A DNA stretch of 64,000 nucleotides. It comes from Prorocentrum cordatum. Lineage: Eukaryota; Sar; Dinophyceae; Prorocentrales; Prorocentraceae. This document shows positions 53,401 through 63,930 of the stretch, piece after piece; within the stretch, counting starts at the first letter, position 1; each line of letters begins with the position of its first letter. Position numbers and translations under genes: made by a program. The DNA is taken from contig CAUYUJ010014631.1 in NCBI GenBank assembly GCA_963575745.1, forward strand, positions 43,501-107,500, read 5' to 3'. The notes under the pieces were generated by a model. The model was not told the DNA's origin. It did no database searches and was given only the letters and a program-made list of their open reading frames with translations.

Positions 53401-53793
53401 TTGCATACCTTATTTTCTCGTGCAGGTTCAAGTATATGTATGAGAGTACGTGTGGAAACCCAGATCTTGCTACACCTGCTTCACCCGCTTGGGATGCAGA
53501 TGCGATTCGGAAATCGCCCTCGGTGCCGCCCTTGCGGGATAATCGCGGTCAATTATAGCGCATTCGGTGTTGGCGCAGGGTGCCGAACCAAAAACCAGGA
53601 CATCTGCAGCGACGCAGACCACAAGTGCTACGCCACAAGTTGCATCGTCAAGTTCATTTCCGACACGGCATCGATTGCAAACATAGGTTTACGATTCGTA
53701 AATTTTTCAGAAATCATTGCCGAAAAATGCGATGGATTGCCCAGAGATCTTTGTTTCCCAAATAGTTGTTACCGATGTTCGCTGTGCGACTGA
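53401..53793 (+). CDS. Possible Cys-rich coding segment
   Basis: The second half reads CRTKNQDICSDADHKCYATS, then FISDTASIANIGLRFVNFSE and CDGLPRDLCFPNSCYRCSLC. Regularly spaced Cys residues suggest a secreted or zinc-binding protein, but no signal peptide is seen. It could be a later exon of the gene at 52889. Speculative. Confidence 0.25.
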   Translation: MHTLFSRAGSSICMRVRVETQILLHLLHPLGMQMRFGNRPRCRPCGIIAVNYSAFGVGAGCRTKNQDICSDADHKCYATSCIVKFISDTASIANIGLRFVNFSEIIAEKCDGLPRDLCFPNSCYRCSLCD

Positions 53794-54154
53794 CCCTGGC
53801 GGTGACCGTTGGGGCACGAGTGCGCCCCCGCACTGCTGTGTGACTCGACAGTTTCACGAATGCAAGTTCGCCGAGATTCGCGTCAATCTTCGGCATTGCG
53901 CAGATCCTGCGACGGTACGCGGGTTCCCGGGCGAGTTCGAGGGTTGCGTGCGCCGGCAAGGAGGGCGAGAGAGAAGGAGACGGACAGACGGAGATCACTT
54001 TAGAATTGCACGTGGCATTGCTTGATGGGGCAAGAGAAAAAATAATCACCATCATCACCACGGTGACCGTCGCCGCCATCATCTTCATCGTCAGCGCCAT
54101 CCTCCTCCTGTTTTTCGTCCTCCTCCTCTTACCCCTCCTCCGCCTTTTCCCCCT

Positions 54155-54262
54155 CGCCATCATCATCATCATCATCATCAGCATCATCGTTATCATCATC
54201 AACATCATCACCATCATCATCATCATTATCATCATCATCATCATCAGCATAATCATCATGTT
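54155..54262. repeat. ATC trinucleotide microsatellite
   Basis: Nearly pure CATCAT with AAC and GTT interruptions, directly ahead of the third 90-bp family 1 block. The preceding 54030-54155 is a CTCC/CATC mix. No clear head module was found upstream (GTGGCATTG near 54010 is only weakly similar). Confidence 0.85.
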
Positions 54263-54289
54263 CGCCATCAGCAGTCGCATTCGGCGCGC

Positions 54290-55515
54290 CACGTCGCGCG
54301 CGCTTCGCGGCCCCATAGAGAGTTCCACAGATGGTCCCAGCGGCGGGGTTCGCGCGAGCTCCCGCTTTTCACTTCGGCGCGCCACTCGCGCGCTTCGCGG
54401 CCCCACGGGGGAGCCCCAACCAAGGCCCGAATGCCGGGGCTCGCACTCCCGCCTCGCATGCCAGCGCGCCCCATGAAATAGCTCAACCGGCCCAAATTTC
54501 GACGCCCCACCGCAGGCCCCAGTAGTTGGGTTCGCATGGCGCCACCGCGTCCATTTCTGCACACCTTTCACACGCTTCGCGGCGCCACAGGGAGCTCCAC
54601 TGAAGGCCCCAATGGTGGAGTTCGCATGGTGCCACCGCCCACCCCTCCCACGTTTCGTGGCCCCAAGGAGCTCCACCGAAAACCCGAGCGGCAGGGTTCG
54701 CATGGCGCTATCGCGCCCACGTCGGCACACCCCTCACACGCCTCGTGGTCCCACAGGGGACCCCACCGAAGGCCCCATTGACAGGGTTCGTTCGCATGGC
54801 GCCGCCCGAGTCACGTCGGCACACCCCTCACACATCTCTCGGCCCCTGCAGGGACCCCCACCGAATGTCCCAGCGGCGGGGTTCGCACGGCGCCACCGCA
54901 GCCAGTTCTGCACCCCTCACTCGTTCCTTCCATCGAAGGTTTTTAGTGGCAGGGTGCGCACGGCGCCACCGCGTCTTTTCCCTCCGGCACAGACTTCGCA
55001 CGCTTCGTGGCCCCATGAGGAGCTCCACCAACGGCCCCAGTGGCAGAGTTCGCATGGCGCCATTGCCCCCATTCCGGCACGCCTATCGCACGCTTCGTGG
55101 CCCCGTAGAAAGTTCGACCGAAGGCCCCAGTGGCAGGGTTCGCCCTGCACCACCGAATTTTTTTGGGCACGCCCCCCACACGTGCTGCGGCCCCGCAGGG
55201 AGCTCCACCGAAGGCCCCAATGGCAGGATTCGTACAGCGCCACCGCAGCCATCACGGCGCATCCCTCACATGTTTCGTGGCCCCGTAGAGGGCGAAGGCC
55301 GCAGTGGCAGGGCTCGCACGCGCCGCCCGAGCCATTTCGGCACAGTCGTCGCGCGTTTCGTATTCCGTAGGGGGCTCCACCGAAGGCCCCAATGGCAGGG
55401 TCCGAGTGACGCCACCGTACCCTGTTTGGCAAACCCCTCACACGTACCGCGGCCCCAAAAGGAGCTCCACCGAGGGCGGCGCTCACAACCGCGGTCTTCG
55501 TAATTGCATCTGGTT
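54290..55515 (-). repeat. 90-bp family 1 array, block 3, about 13 diverged units with tail
   Basis: Plus-strand landmarks are CGCTTCGTGGCCCCATGAGG, AGCTCCACCGAAGGCCCCA and GCAGGGTTCGCATGGCGCCA. Units are 80-90 bp and well diverged. It ends with GGCGGCGCTCACAACCGCGG, then AATTGCATCTGGTTGGGCCC (about 55476-55515), matching the tail at 48343-48395. Confidence 0.8.
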
Positions 55516-55639
55516 GGGCCCTGTGCTAGGATAGTTGTTTTTGGAAATGGTTCGGGGAGGCGTTTAACGAGCGACCCGCGTAGGCGAAAATGCGGGACTG
55601 GAGTGGTCATCCTCGAGCCGCCCATGGATTCCTCATCCC

Positions 55640-55995
55640 TGGAGCGGAGTGTGGTTTGGGGGGGCCTCCGCCCCGTTCGCGGGCTATCGCCAGTCCGTTC
55701 CCCGTGCTGGGTTTGTGGCATTAGGCTTGGCCCTGGAGCTGGCAGCGGGCCCGGAGCACACGTCACCGACCACCTTCCCCTGCTTGAGGCCTCGGGGCAG
55801 GGAAAAATCAAGCGAACGCTTCGAAAAGAGACAGGTTTGTGGGTATCAAGTGGACTGCGTTGCGCTTGGAGGATGAAGAATTCCGCGCTCAGACTTTTCA
55901 ACTGCGCTCTTGGTTTCGGGGCAACGCGGCGGCAGATGTCCTGGCCGCCACTGTTGCTGAGCGAAGTTGTAAGAAAGCTGCGGCGAATGGCCCCC
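55640..55995 (+). pseudogene. Broken retrotransposon RNase H domain
   Basis: Three frames each hold a consecutive part: YRQSVPRAGFVALGLALELA (frame of 55649), then AHVTDHLPLLEASGQGK (frame of 55504), then the 55839 frame with LEDEEFRAQTFQLRSWFRGN and AAADVLAATV. The VPRA...AL helix, the VTDH Asp motif and the final GNAAAD motif are the landmarks of retroelement RNase H. At least two frameshifts are needed, so the copy is dead. Its parent class cannot be decided; the reverse transcriptase is not nearby. Confidence 0.6.
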
Positions 55996-56275
55996 CCCCC
56001 CGCGTCGACGAGGTGGATGTCAGGGCGTGGTTGGTCCGCCGAGAGGCCCGTAAAGCTCGCCAGGGCACGGCCCCGTTCGACACCTGGGAAGACGAGCGGG
56101 CAGGCCCGTCTCTCCCCAAAACCCGCATCAGCAGAAGGAGGAGAACGCTCGCCCAGGCGTCCGACAGGTCCCCCCTACAAAGTAGGGGGGTTGTGCCGCG
56201 ACCGGTGCGGCGAGATCGCCACCACGTTCAGCCTGGAGGCTGCCCGCGGCAGGCCGTGCTGCCCCCCTTTCAGCC

Positions 56276-56315
<40 letters not shown>

Positions 56316-57931
56316 CTCCCGACGTGGAGGTGGCGCAGCTTTGTTTGGCAAAAAGGGGAGATGTGGGTGGGCGGACAACGCGCGCACGTAAGTCATCAGT
56401 TGTGGTCTCGCGGGGCCCTCAGTCATAAATTGCGCGCTGCGCGGGTTTTGCGGCACTTTGGACGGCAGACATCTCGCAGAGCAGTGCTCCCACCCACTAG
56501 GTCCAAGAAAGGACTGCCTTATTTTGTGCTCGCGTTTCCCGCGGGCGCCACTCTCGCCCACCAGGGGCCCTCGAGGCGGCCAGGGCATCGCTGCAAGGGG
56601 TGAGTGGCACCTTCCTTCTTCTGCTTGGCCGAGGCTCGCCCAGGTCTTGGGACGTACTCCCCAGTGGTCACTCCCCGTTATTCCTCTCTGTCAACCCCCT
56701 GTCCTTCTCCTCTTCTGGTCTGTATTGGGGCCTTCGCGTTGCCCTCCCGAGCCGCGCGCTCGGGGCCGTTTTGGTCGGGGGCCTCAAGGGGCACTCGCGG
56801 GCAGTTTCGGTGCCACCCTGGGTCTTTGGAGTTGGCCCTCGAGGGGGTGTCCTGGCGCCACCTCCGGCCTTCCCCGCCTCCTTGACCGTTTGTTTTGCAT
56901 CGTTTGCAGATCCGACGGTTTGGGTGTGCGCATCGGGCAGGACGAGAGTCCTTGCGGTCACGCCGGGGTATCTTTGTCCTGTGAGTGTCCCGTTCCATCA
57001 AGTAGTCGACGTCGCGAAGAGCTCTCGGGCCCCTGAACGAAACCACCCACGGGGTGCCCAGGTGGGTCCAACGCGCGAGACATGGGGCTCATCTGGGCCT
57101 GGGGTGCGCGCCCGCGTGTCGGAGCCCGCGCGCGCCTCGGCCGAGCGAGCAGACCGGGGGGCAGGGGGGCTGCAAGGGTAGGCGGGCAGGGAGAGGGACG
57201 TTGGACGGGGGAATGGGGAATGGGAAAGGAAAGCGGTGGCGAAGGATGATGCGGGGGGCGAGGAGGGGCCCCGTGCGCCTTGCTGAGTGACGGCGCCTTC
57301 GTCGACGCCTTGTCGGCGGTTGCACGAATCGGAAGCGGCGCGCCCCCGTTGGAGCGTCCGTGACCCGAGGCACGCGGCCGCTTGCGAAGGATGGGCCGCG
57401 CGCAAATGCGCGCGTTGCGCGTGCCGAACACACGAGAAGGAAAAGTGCTTCTGTAAATTTGAATTCTTGCCCGTTCAAGATGCGCCCCGCGAGCTCGCGG
57501 GGGCGGTCGTTTCCGCTAGTTGCCCCTTGATGAAGGCGGGCAACGCGCAGCATTGCCATTTTCCTTCCAGCTTTCCGCCGGCGCCGCCAGGCAGGCCGTT
57601 CCCGCGGCTGGCGCCGCCGGTCGCACCGCCGCCCCCCTCCGACACGCGGCCGGCGCTGTCAGCGCCCCTCCGCGCGCGCAAACGCAAGCGCATCCTCCCG
57701 CGGCGCCGTCAGTCACGTTGCACATCCCTTCCGAGCCGCCATTGCTTCCGGTGCCGCCAGTTACTCTGCGGCCCCCCTTCTAGTTTCGCATCGGTCGAAC
57801 TTCGCCCGACGACGTGCGCGCGGGCAACAGTCGGCCCCGCGGCCGAAATCATCCTGAACCTTTGTGGAATGTTTGGGCCCTGGCTCGCCAGCGAAGGTCG
57901 GCCGAGTTTTTCCGGGCCCGCGCCAGAATCC
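55996..57931. other. About 2 kb without a supportable gene
   Basis: Contains a CTG tract (listed separately). Around 57380-57500 the plus strand reads ARKCARCACRTHEKEKCFC, a Cys-rich patch that might be an exon but stands alone. Other frames are Pro/Ser/Arg-rich noise. Confidence 0.3.
56274..56317 (+). repeat. CTG trinucleotide tract
   Basis: About 14 CTG triplets with one GTT interruption. On the minus strand it would encode a run of Gln inside a 137-codon frame; on the plus strand Leu, Cys or Ala. No gene can be shown around it. Confidence 0.9.
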
Positions 57932-58009
57932 CACCAGCCCTTTGGGCGTAGGTGGTCTAGAACAGATCCTCTTCCACCCCTCCCCCTTCCCCCTTGGGGA
58001 AAGGTTTAC
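57932..58009 (+). repeat. 77-bp direct repeat, copy 1
   Basis: CCAGCCCTTTGGGCGTAGGT, then CTAGAACAGATCCTCTTCCA, ends TTGGGGAAAGGTTTA. It recurs at 58934-59010, 1,002 bp away. Confidence 0.85.
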
Positions 58010-58346
58010 AATTATTCAATATGAAAATACTCTCCCTCTTCCCCTGATGGCGTCCGGGTGATGGCCGCGCACCCTCCGCGTACTGTTTTTTTACACACAG
58101 GATCCCCGGGAAATCCCGGGAAACGACTCTCGCTGAGGCGCCGGCGTCATTTTTTCCCAAAATGCTGCTCTCGTTGAGGCGCCAGCCTCATTTCTGCTCC
58201 CGAATCGTTCCGAATCGTGCTCCCGCTGCAGCGTGGGCCTCATTTTCGGATCGGTGTTTGGCCTCCGTCGTTCAGGATGGCGTTCTCGCCCCAGCGCGGG
58301 CCTTTTTCTCGCGCGCCCATCCGCCCGCCACCACCGCGCCGCACCG

Positions 58347-58500
58347 CCACCACCACCACCACCACCACCACCACCACCACCACCACCACCACCACCACCA
58401 CCACCACACCACACCACACCACCACACCACCACCACCACCAACCACCACACCACCACCACACAACCACGCACGCACGCACGCACGCACGTGCACCACCAC
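58347..58500. repeat. CAC microsatellite with ACGC tail
   Basis: CAC repeats 58347-58460, then CGCACGCACGCACGCACG to about 58490. Confidence 0.92.
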
Positions 58501-58566
58501 CCACTACGCACGCGCGCGCGGAGCCACAGGTCCGCTACGACACGCGTCCGCGGATAGAGAAAATCA

Positions 58567-58631
58567 GCGCCATGGTAAGGGATGGGAGGGAGGGGTAGGA
58601 CGTCAGATATGACGCGAGCGCACCTAGCTTG
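58567..58631 (+). repeat. 65-bp dispersed repeat, copy 2
   Basis: Starts GCGCCATGGTAAGGGATGGG and ends GCGCACCTAGCTTG. Partner of 3767-3830. Confidence 0.7.
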
Positions 58632-58633
58632 AC

Positions 58634-59205
58634 CCCTCCCCCTCCCCTGGACCTGGACGGAGCGGGCCGCGAAGTGTCGGACGGCTCTTTTGGCCCCAAG
58701 ATAGGAAGCCAAAATCATCGGTTTTACTAGGGTTTTGGCCGATTTGGGAGGCTCCCGAGGGGAAAGGCTAATTGAACCCCCCTTTTTGTTTGATCGACTC
58801 CCTCCAAGATGGCCCCAAAAGCGCCCCGAAGGCTCCCTAGAGCGCCTCAAGTGGGTCCCAAGAGGCGCCCAGGATGCCCCAAGAGGCGCCCATGAGTCCT
58901 CCAAGAGGCTCTCAAAAGACCCCCAAGAAGTCCTACCAGCCCTCTAGGCGTAGGTGGTCAAGAACAGATCCTCTTCCACCCCTCCCTCTTCCCCCTTGGG
59001 GAGGGGTTTACCCCTACCCCCTCCCTGGACCTGGACGGAGGGTTCCGAGAGCGGTCGGACGGCTCTTTTGGCCCCAAGATAGGAAGCCCAAATCATTGGT
59101 TTTACAGAAAGGTTTTGGCCGATTTTGGAGGCCCCCGAGGGGGGAGGCTAATTAGGGAACCCCCTTCCTTTGATCGATCACCTCCAAGATGGCCCCAAGA
59201 GCGCT
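58634..59205 (+). repeat. Tandem duplication with 379-bp offset
   Basis: CTGGACCTGGACGGAG, CGGACGGCTCTTTTGGCCCC and AAGATAGGAAGCC occur in order from 58647 and again from about 59024. Both copies continue through GGTTTTGGCCGATTT and the start of the CCTCCAAGATGGCCCC repeats. The second copy of the 77-bp repeat (58934-59010) sits between them. Confidence 0.85.
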
Positions 59206-59460
59206 CCCAAGGCTCCCAAGAGCGCCCCAAGAGGGCCTCAAGAGGCGCCCAGGAGGCCCCAAGAGGCGACCAGGAGGCCCCAAGAGGCCTCCAAGAGTCC
59301 CCCAAAATACCCCCAAGAGGCCCCAAGAGGCTCCCACGAGGCACCCAAGACGGTCCAAGAAGCTCCCGGGACCGCCAAGAGGCCCCCAAGACGCCCCAAG
59401 AGACCTCAAAGAGTATCCCAAGAGACATCCCAAGAGACTCCGCGAGGCATTCAAGAGGCC
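59188..59460 (+). repeat. CCCAAGAGGC short tandem repeats
   Basis: CCAAGAGGCGCCCAGGAGGC-like words repeat with a 10-21 bp period. A shorter block lies at 58800-58945, and a related one at 43320-43810. CAT microsatellites follow at 59500-59610. Confidence 0.75.
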
Positions 59461-59762
59461 TTTCACTCTTCTGATCACCCTTATCCTCCTCCTCCCCCTC
59501 ATTATCACCATCATCACCATCACCATCACCATCACCATCACCATCGTCAAGACCACCACCATCATCGTCATCATCAGCATCATCAATATCAACATCAACA
59601 TCATCATCCGCCTATTCCTCCTTCTCATTCCACCCCCCCCACCCTCATCATCCTCCTTCTCTTCCGCCTCCGAGACGTCCTCCATCCCCCCCCCCTTGGG
59701 GTACGACGGCCTCCCCAGTCCCTTGTTCCTCTGTATGCTGCCCCGCTTCCATGATCACCTCT

Positions 59763-60373
59763 ACTCGCCTGGGCGTCGTTTCTGGATGGGCTGGTGGGGA
59801 TACTTTTTTTTACAGCCGCAGGCGGAAGCGCCAGCGGCGGGCGGTCGCGGGCGGGCTGCGGCCGCGACTAGCGGCGGGCGCGCGCGAGGCCGCGGTCAAG
59901 CGGCACGCAGCAGCGTCCTAGGGCGTCAGAGCCTACGTGCAGTCCAGGGAGCCTGCGGAACCCCTGAACGGGCGTGCAAAAGGCATCCAGGGAGTCAGAC
60001 GAACACCGAGGAAGACCGACATGCAATCCAGGGAGCCTGCAGAACAACCCCTGAACGAAAGTGCAAAGGTACATCCAGGGAGCCTAAGACAGACCCGAGG
60101 AGACCGAGCGCAGCCAAAATGGCGCGAAGCGTTCCCAGCAATTCAAGTACGAACAGTAGGAACGATCCCGAGGACGTCGATCCAATGTCTGGAGGTAACA
60201 CAGACGGACTGAGACCAAGTCCAGCGGAAAGCCTGACGGCGAGACAGGACGCGGCGTCAGAATACGCATCCAAGGTGGGACATGTGAGCAGTGAACCCAC
60301 CACACTGAGATGCAACAGCCCTACCAGCAAGGGGAAGGGCCGTGGTGTGCACGATGAACGAAAGACCACGTGA
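59763..60373 (+). CDS. Possible coding segment with a 76-bp internal duplication
   Basis: The frame is inherited from the CAAGAGGC repeats upstream, so no start is claimed. The first part includes two copies of a 76-bp unit (CCAGGGAGCCTGCRGAAC at about 59943 and 60019). The last 90 codons read SVPSNSSTNSRNDPEDVDPM, then ESLTARQDAASEYASKVGHV and RCNSPTSKGKGRGVHDERKT, a Ser/Asn-rich, probably disordered segment. It might be the N-terminal part of a retroelement Gag. Low confidence. Confidence 0.25.
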
Positions 60374-61061
60374 CGAGTGCACAACCGAGTCTCAGAGCTA
60401 CCCAAAACGAGTCAGATTGCAGCCGAGAACGGGACCGTCTTATGCCAAAGACGCGCCCCTCGAAACCGATACGATCCAGGGTCACGGCGGAAGGCCGTTC
60501 AGTCGGTTAGAATATCCAGGGAGTGGGCCAGTGGACAGGCGTGCCGCGGCCCACTGACACGGGCCAGGAACGCCTGGCGGTGAGACATCTACAGTAAGGC
60601 CAGAGGCCGCGAGTCCCACAGCGGAGGGGCTGTGGATGGTATTGCCGAAGCGTGCACCTGAATCCAAAGGCAGGGGGTGCGCGCATCGGGTGGAGGGCGG
60701 CAGAGCGCCGCGATTGAGGGGCCCACGGCGCGGCCTAGGGCAGCGCCAGAGAGAATTCAGGAAGTGAAACCGACGGCGAGGAACGAGGGAGCCTTGCGGC
60801 GAGAGTGCGGCGGCCACCGGAGGAGAAAGGCAGCGATGCGAGTGGCACGTTGGTCTGCAGGATGCGCGGTGTCACGCAGAGAGCAGATGGTATTACTGAA
60901 CGGCACACCAGGGCCCAAGGGTAAGGAAGAGTGCCGTCCAGGGGAGGGGCGGTGGTGCTGCCCCAGGTTGAAGGACAGAGCGGCGGAGGGCCGCGGTAGC
61001 GTGTAGCAAGGTGTAGGTGGTGGCGCGGGCACTGGGGGCGGGGAGAGAACGGAGAGGGAGC
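60374..61061. other. No gene recognised
   Basis: GC-rich sequence between a weak plus-strand frame and the minus-strand ORF. Frames on both strands lack motifs. Confidence 0.3.
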
Positions 61062-62228
61062 TCAGTCTCTCCAGCGGAGCCTCTTTTCATCTCTATCGTC
61101 CCGATCATCAGAGCAACCTCCGCCGCGTTTGCCACCCGTCTGCCAGCGATCTTCACGCCATCCATCGCGCCACTCGCCCTGCCAACTGCCCCAGGTGTCC
61201 CAGGAACTTGCCGCACGGTCACGCCAGCCCGTGTGGCGATAGCCGCTTTTGCCCCTGTCGTCTGTATGGGAGTGACGCAGGTAGTTGGCTCGTAGCCTGT
61301 CCCAGTCGATACCATAGCCCAGCCTCGTGTTCATCGCGTAGGCGTCATACCCGCAGTCCTTCCAGGCCTCTAGGAAATTGTTGATGTCCGTGGGCGTGTG
61401 TAGTTTCGGGTCGGATTTGGGCGCCCTCCATCCAGGGAGCAGAATACGCTGCATGTTCGCTGTCCACAGCGCGCAGAAGACTGCCCCCAGCTCCGACTGA
61501 AGCCTGGATATGCGTCTGGCTGGTGTCGCGTCGGGACGTTCGAGTTCGACGGTGCCCAGCCAGACTTTGTACATGGGGCCGCCTCCCTCAGGGCAGGTCA
61601 ACAGGTTGAGTGCGTCCTGCTCCGATGAACCAGTATGGCGAGGGTGATAGGGCCTCTGTCCAGGGGGCATCGGGGTGGGCGCAGGAGAGCGCTCGTACCG
61701 CGAGCAACCTCCGTCGCTGGCTCTCTCGTCCCTCGCGGGGTCTCGGGCTGGATCCCTTCTGCGGTCGGCGTAGGGCGTTTCCTCCGCAGCTGAGGTCGCG
61801 GCACCCTCGCGGCCGGTGTCGGAGCTGTCCGCCGACGGGCTTCGCTGTGGCGCCTCGCCGCCTGAGCGGTTATCATCGTCTTCCTGGGCCGACTCCGAGC
61901 ACGTGGGAGGACGAGCGGGTTCGTCTTCTCCGAAGTCGGGCTCCATCTTGTTAAGGGGGATCCCGTCTTCCGCGCTTTCGCCGTTGTCGTAGTCGGGCGG
62001 GCCATGGTGGCCCATGCGCGAGTCGTTGTCCACCGTGCCCTGGGACCTGTCTGCGTCGGCAGCCATGGGAGTGTCTGGCCTGTCGTCGCTCACGGCCAAC
62101 GCGCCTGTTGGTGGAGACTCTGCCAAGGAGGTGATGGACGCCGAGGCGAGGGCATCGTCACCGAGGCTGAGCAGGAAGCCCGTCAGCGTGCCGATCTCAT
62201 GTCGGATGGGAGTTCGGCGCTGGATCAA
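61062..62228 (-). CDS. Hypothetical protein, acidic N-terminal half and Trp/Gly-rich C-terminus
   Basis: 388 codons, open with ordinary codon texture. Residues 40-180 are acidic, Ser/Pro/Asp-rich and probably disordered. Residues about 215-320 look folded (MYKVWLGTVELERPDATPAR, ELGAVFCALWTANMQRILLP, DINNFLEAWKDCGYDAYAMN). The end is Trp/Gly/Arg/Asp-rich (WDTWGSWQGEWRDGWREDRW). The first in-frame codon offered is TTG, and the frame stays open upstream into the hexamer repeat, so the start is undecided and it may be an exon. No family recognised; an ORF1/Gag of a retroelement is one possibility. Confidence 0.5.
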   Translation of the reverse strand: MIQRRTPIRHEIGTLTGFLLSLGDDALASASITSLAESPPTGALAVSDDRPDTPMAADADRSQGTVDNDSRMGHHGPPDYDNGESAEDGIPLNKMEPDFGEDEPARPPTCSESAQEDDDNRSGGEAPQRSPSADSSDTGREGAATSAAEETPYADRRRDPARDPARDERASDGGCSRYERSPAPTPMPPGQRPYHPRHTGSSEQDALNLLTCPEGGGPMYKVWLGTVELERPDATPARRISRLQSELGAVFCALWTANMQRILLPGWRAPKSDPKLHTPTDINNFLEAWKDCGYDAYAMNTRLGYGIDWDRLRANYLRHSHTDDRGKSGYRHTGWRDRAASSWDTWGSWQGEWRDGWREDRWQTGGKRGGGCSDDRDDRDEKRLRWRD

Positions 62229-62261
62229 GTCACGTTCGCCTTCTTCCTTTATGTTAAGAAG

Positions 62262-62420
62262 AAGGGAACGTGACCGCGACCGTGACCGCGACCGTGACCG
62301 CGACCGCGACCGCGACCGCGACCGCGACCGCGACCGCGACCGCGACCGTCCTGCAGCGCAGGCTGGCGTGCGCGGGAAGAAGAAGAAGGGAACGTGACCG
62401 TGACCGTGACCGTGACCATG
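62262..62420. repeat. GACCGC hexanucleotide repeat
   Basis: CGTGACCGCGACC units fill 62268-62350. A second shorter stretch of GTGACC lies at 62392-62420, each preceded by AAGAAGAAGGGAACGTGACC (62258 and 62387). On the plus strand it would encode an Arg-Asp repeat. Confidence 0.85.
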
Positions 62421-63480
62421 ACTGCCCTGCGCTTAACCGAGATGGAAAGATTCCTTCGTGCGGTATGGCGCTCTTCGGGCGCGCTGCGCCCCTCGTCTGG
62501 CACGAGAAGAATGACGAAAACATAAAACATGTTGGAATTGAAACAGAACCACGAAACAAGAGGATGTTTATTTGACACAAAAACGCGACACCTCTGAAAA
62601 ACGATGATTGTGACGAATTTGAAACTGAAAAGCGATGCTTCTGAAAAACGATGCCCGTGAGAACCATGCCTCGGAGAAAACAATTGAGATCGCGGCGTCG
62701 GATGTCCCGGGCAGAAATGGATGGGAAAGAAGGGAGGAGAAGCAGGAGGAAGAGGATGAGGATGAGGAGAAGAGTGGCGGAAGAGAAGAATAACAAGAGG
62801 GGCCCGGAGTGCAGTGGCAGTAGAATTTAAAGAATGGGGGCAGTGTCGCGTTGACGTAGTGACAGCACATGAAGCAGCACATGAAGCAGCACCAACAGTC
62901 GCAAACACATCTTATGTATGTTATGTATGTTATTCTTATGTCCAGTATCAATTGGACATATGGGTGCACACCAGTGCTAAGTTGCCAGATCAGTAGAAGC
63001 GGCGTATCAGCCGTTGTAATAGTTGCAGTAGAGAGTGGTTGTACTGGTTGAACATGGTGGGCACGCTGAGAATGGTTTTTGGCAGTCCTGGGGCCCCGAG
63101 GATAAAAGATTTTGCATGTCCAGAAAACGATGTTTGGAAACGATGGGGAAACGGTTTTGACATGTGCTGGGGTGTAGTAAGCGTCGTCGTTCGATCGCTT
63201 GGCCAAGCGATAGCGAAGGCGCAACCCATGCGGGAAGGCAACGAATTGCCGTTAGGGAGGAAACCTCCTCCTCCCTGTCCTCCCCCCTCTCCTACGCGAT
63301 GGCCTTGAGATCCTGTTTTGTAATTGCAGCATGTTTTAATTAAAACCACTGGCTATCCGCTGCACGTCTGAAACGATGTCCTCATACTAAATATAATTTT
63401 CTCATAACGGAATTCCACGTCGCTAAGCCTTCAGAAACGAAAATATCGATCTCAAACCCAACGTTCGTAGGCGGTCCGGG
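62421..63480. other. No gene recognised
   Basis: Contains short words CTGAAAAACGATG repeated near 62592 and 62640, a doubled CACATGAAGCAG near 62867-62888, and TTATGTATG repeats near 62911-62930. Lower GC than most of the window. Confidence 0.35.
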
Positions 63481-63499
63481 GAGCTTGGCACGCAACGAC

Positions 63500-63781
63500 T
63501 GGCAGTAGGAGTAGGAGAAGTAGTAGCAGTAGAAGAAGGATAATTAGAAAAGGAATAAGAAAAAGGAGAAAGTAATCGTATTAGAGATAGTAGTATTAGT
63601 AGTATTAGTAGTATTATTATTATTAGTAGTAGTAGTAGTTGTAATAATAGTAGTAGTAGTAGTAGGTAATAGTAGTAGTAGACGTACACGTAGTCGTAGT
63701 CGTAGGCGTAGTAGTAGTAGTACTAAATAGTAGTAGCAGTAGCAGTAGTAGCAGTAGCAGTAGCAGTAGCAGTAGCAGTAA

Positions 63782-63824
<43 letters not shown>

Positions 63825-63891
63825 CGTAGTCGTAGTGGTAGTGGTAGTAGTGGTAGTAGAAGAGAAAGTAGTAGTAGTAGTAGTAGTAGTC

Positions 63892-63930
<39 letters not shown>

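Noticed and set aside
56175-56588. Minus-strand protein with a poly-Gln run
   Set aside because: The run is a CTG microsatellite and the rest of the frame has no protein-like conservation or motif.
58681-58705. Second spliced-leader-like site (CTCTTTTGGCCCCAAG)
   Set aside because: Needs an insertion and several mismatches, and it is part of a longer repeated block, so the resemblance is probably chance.
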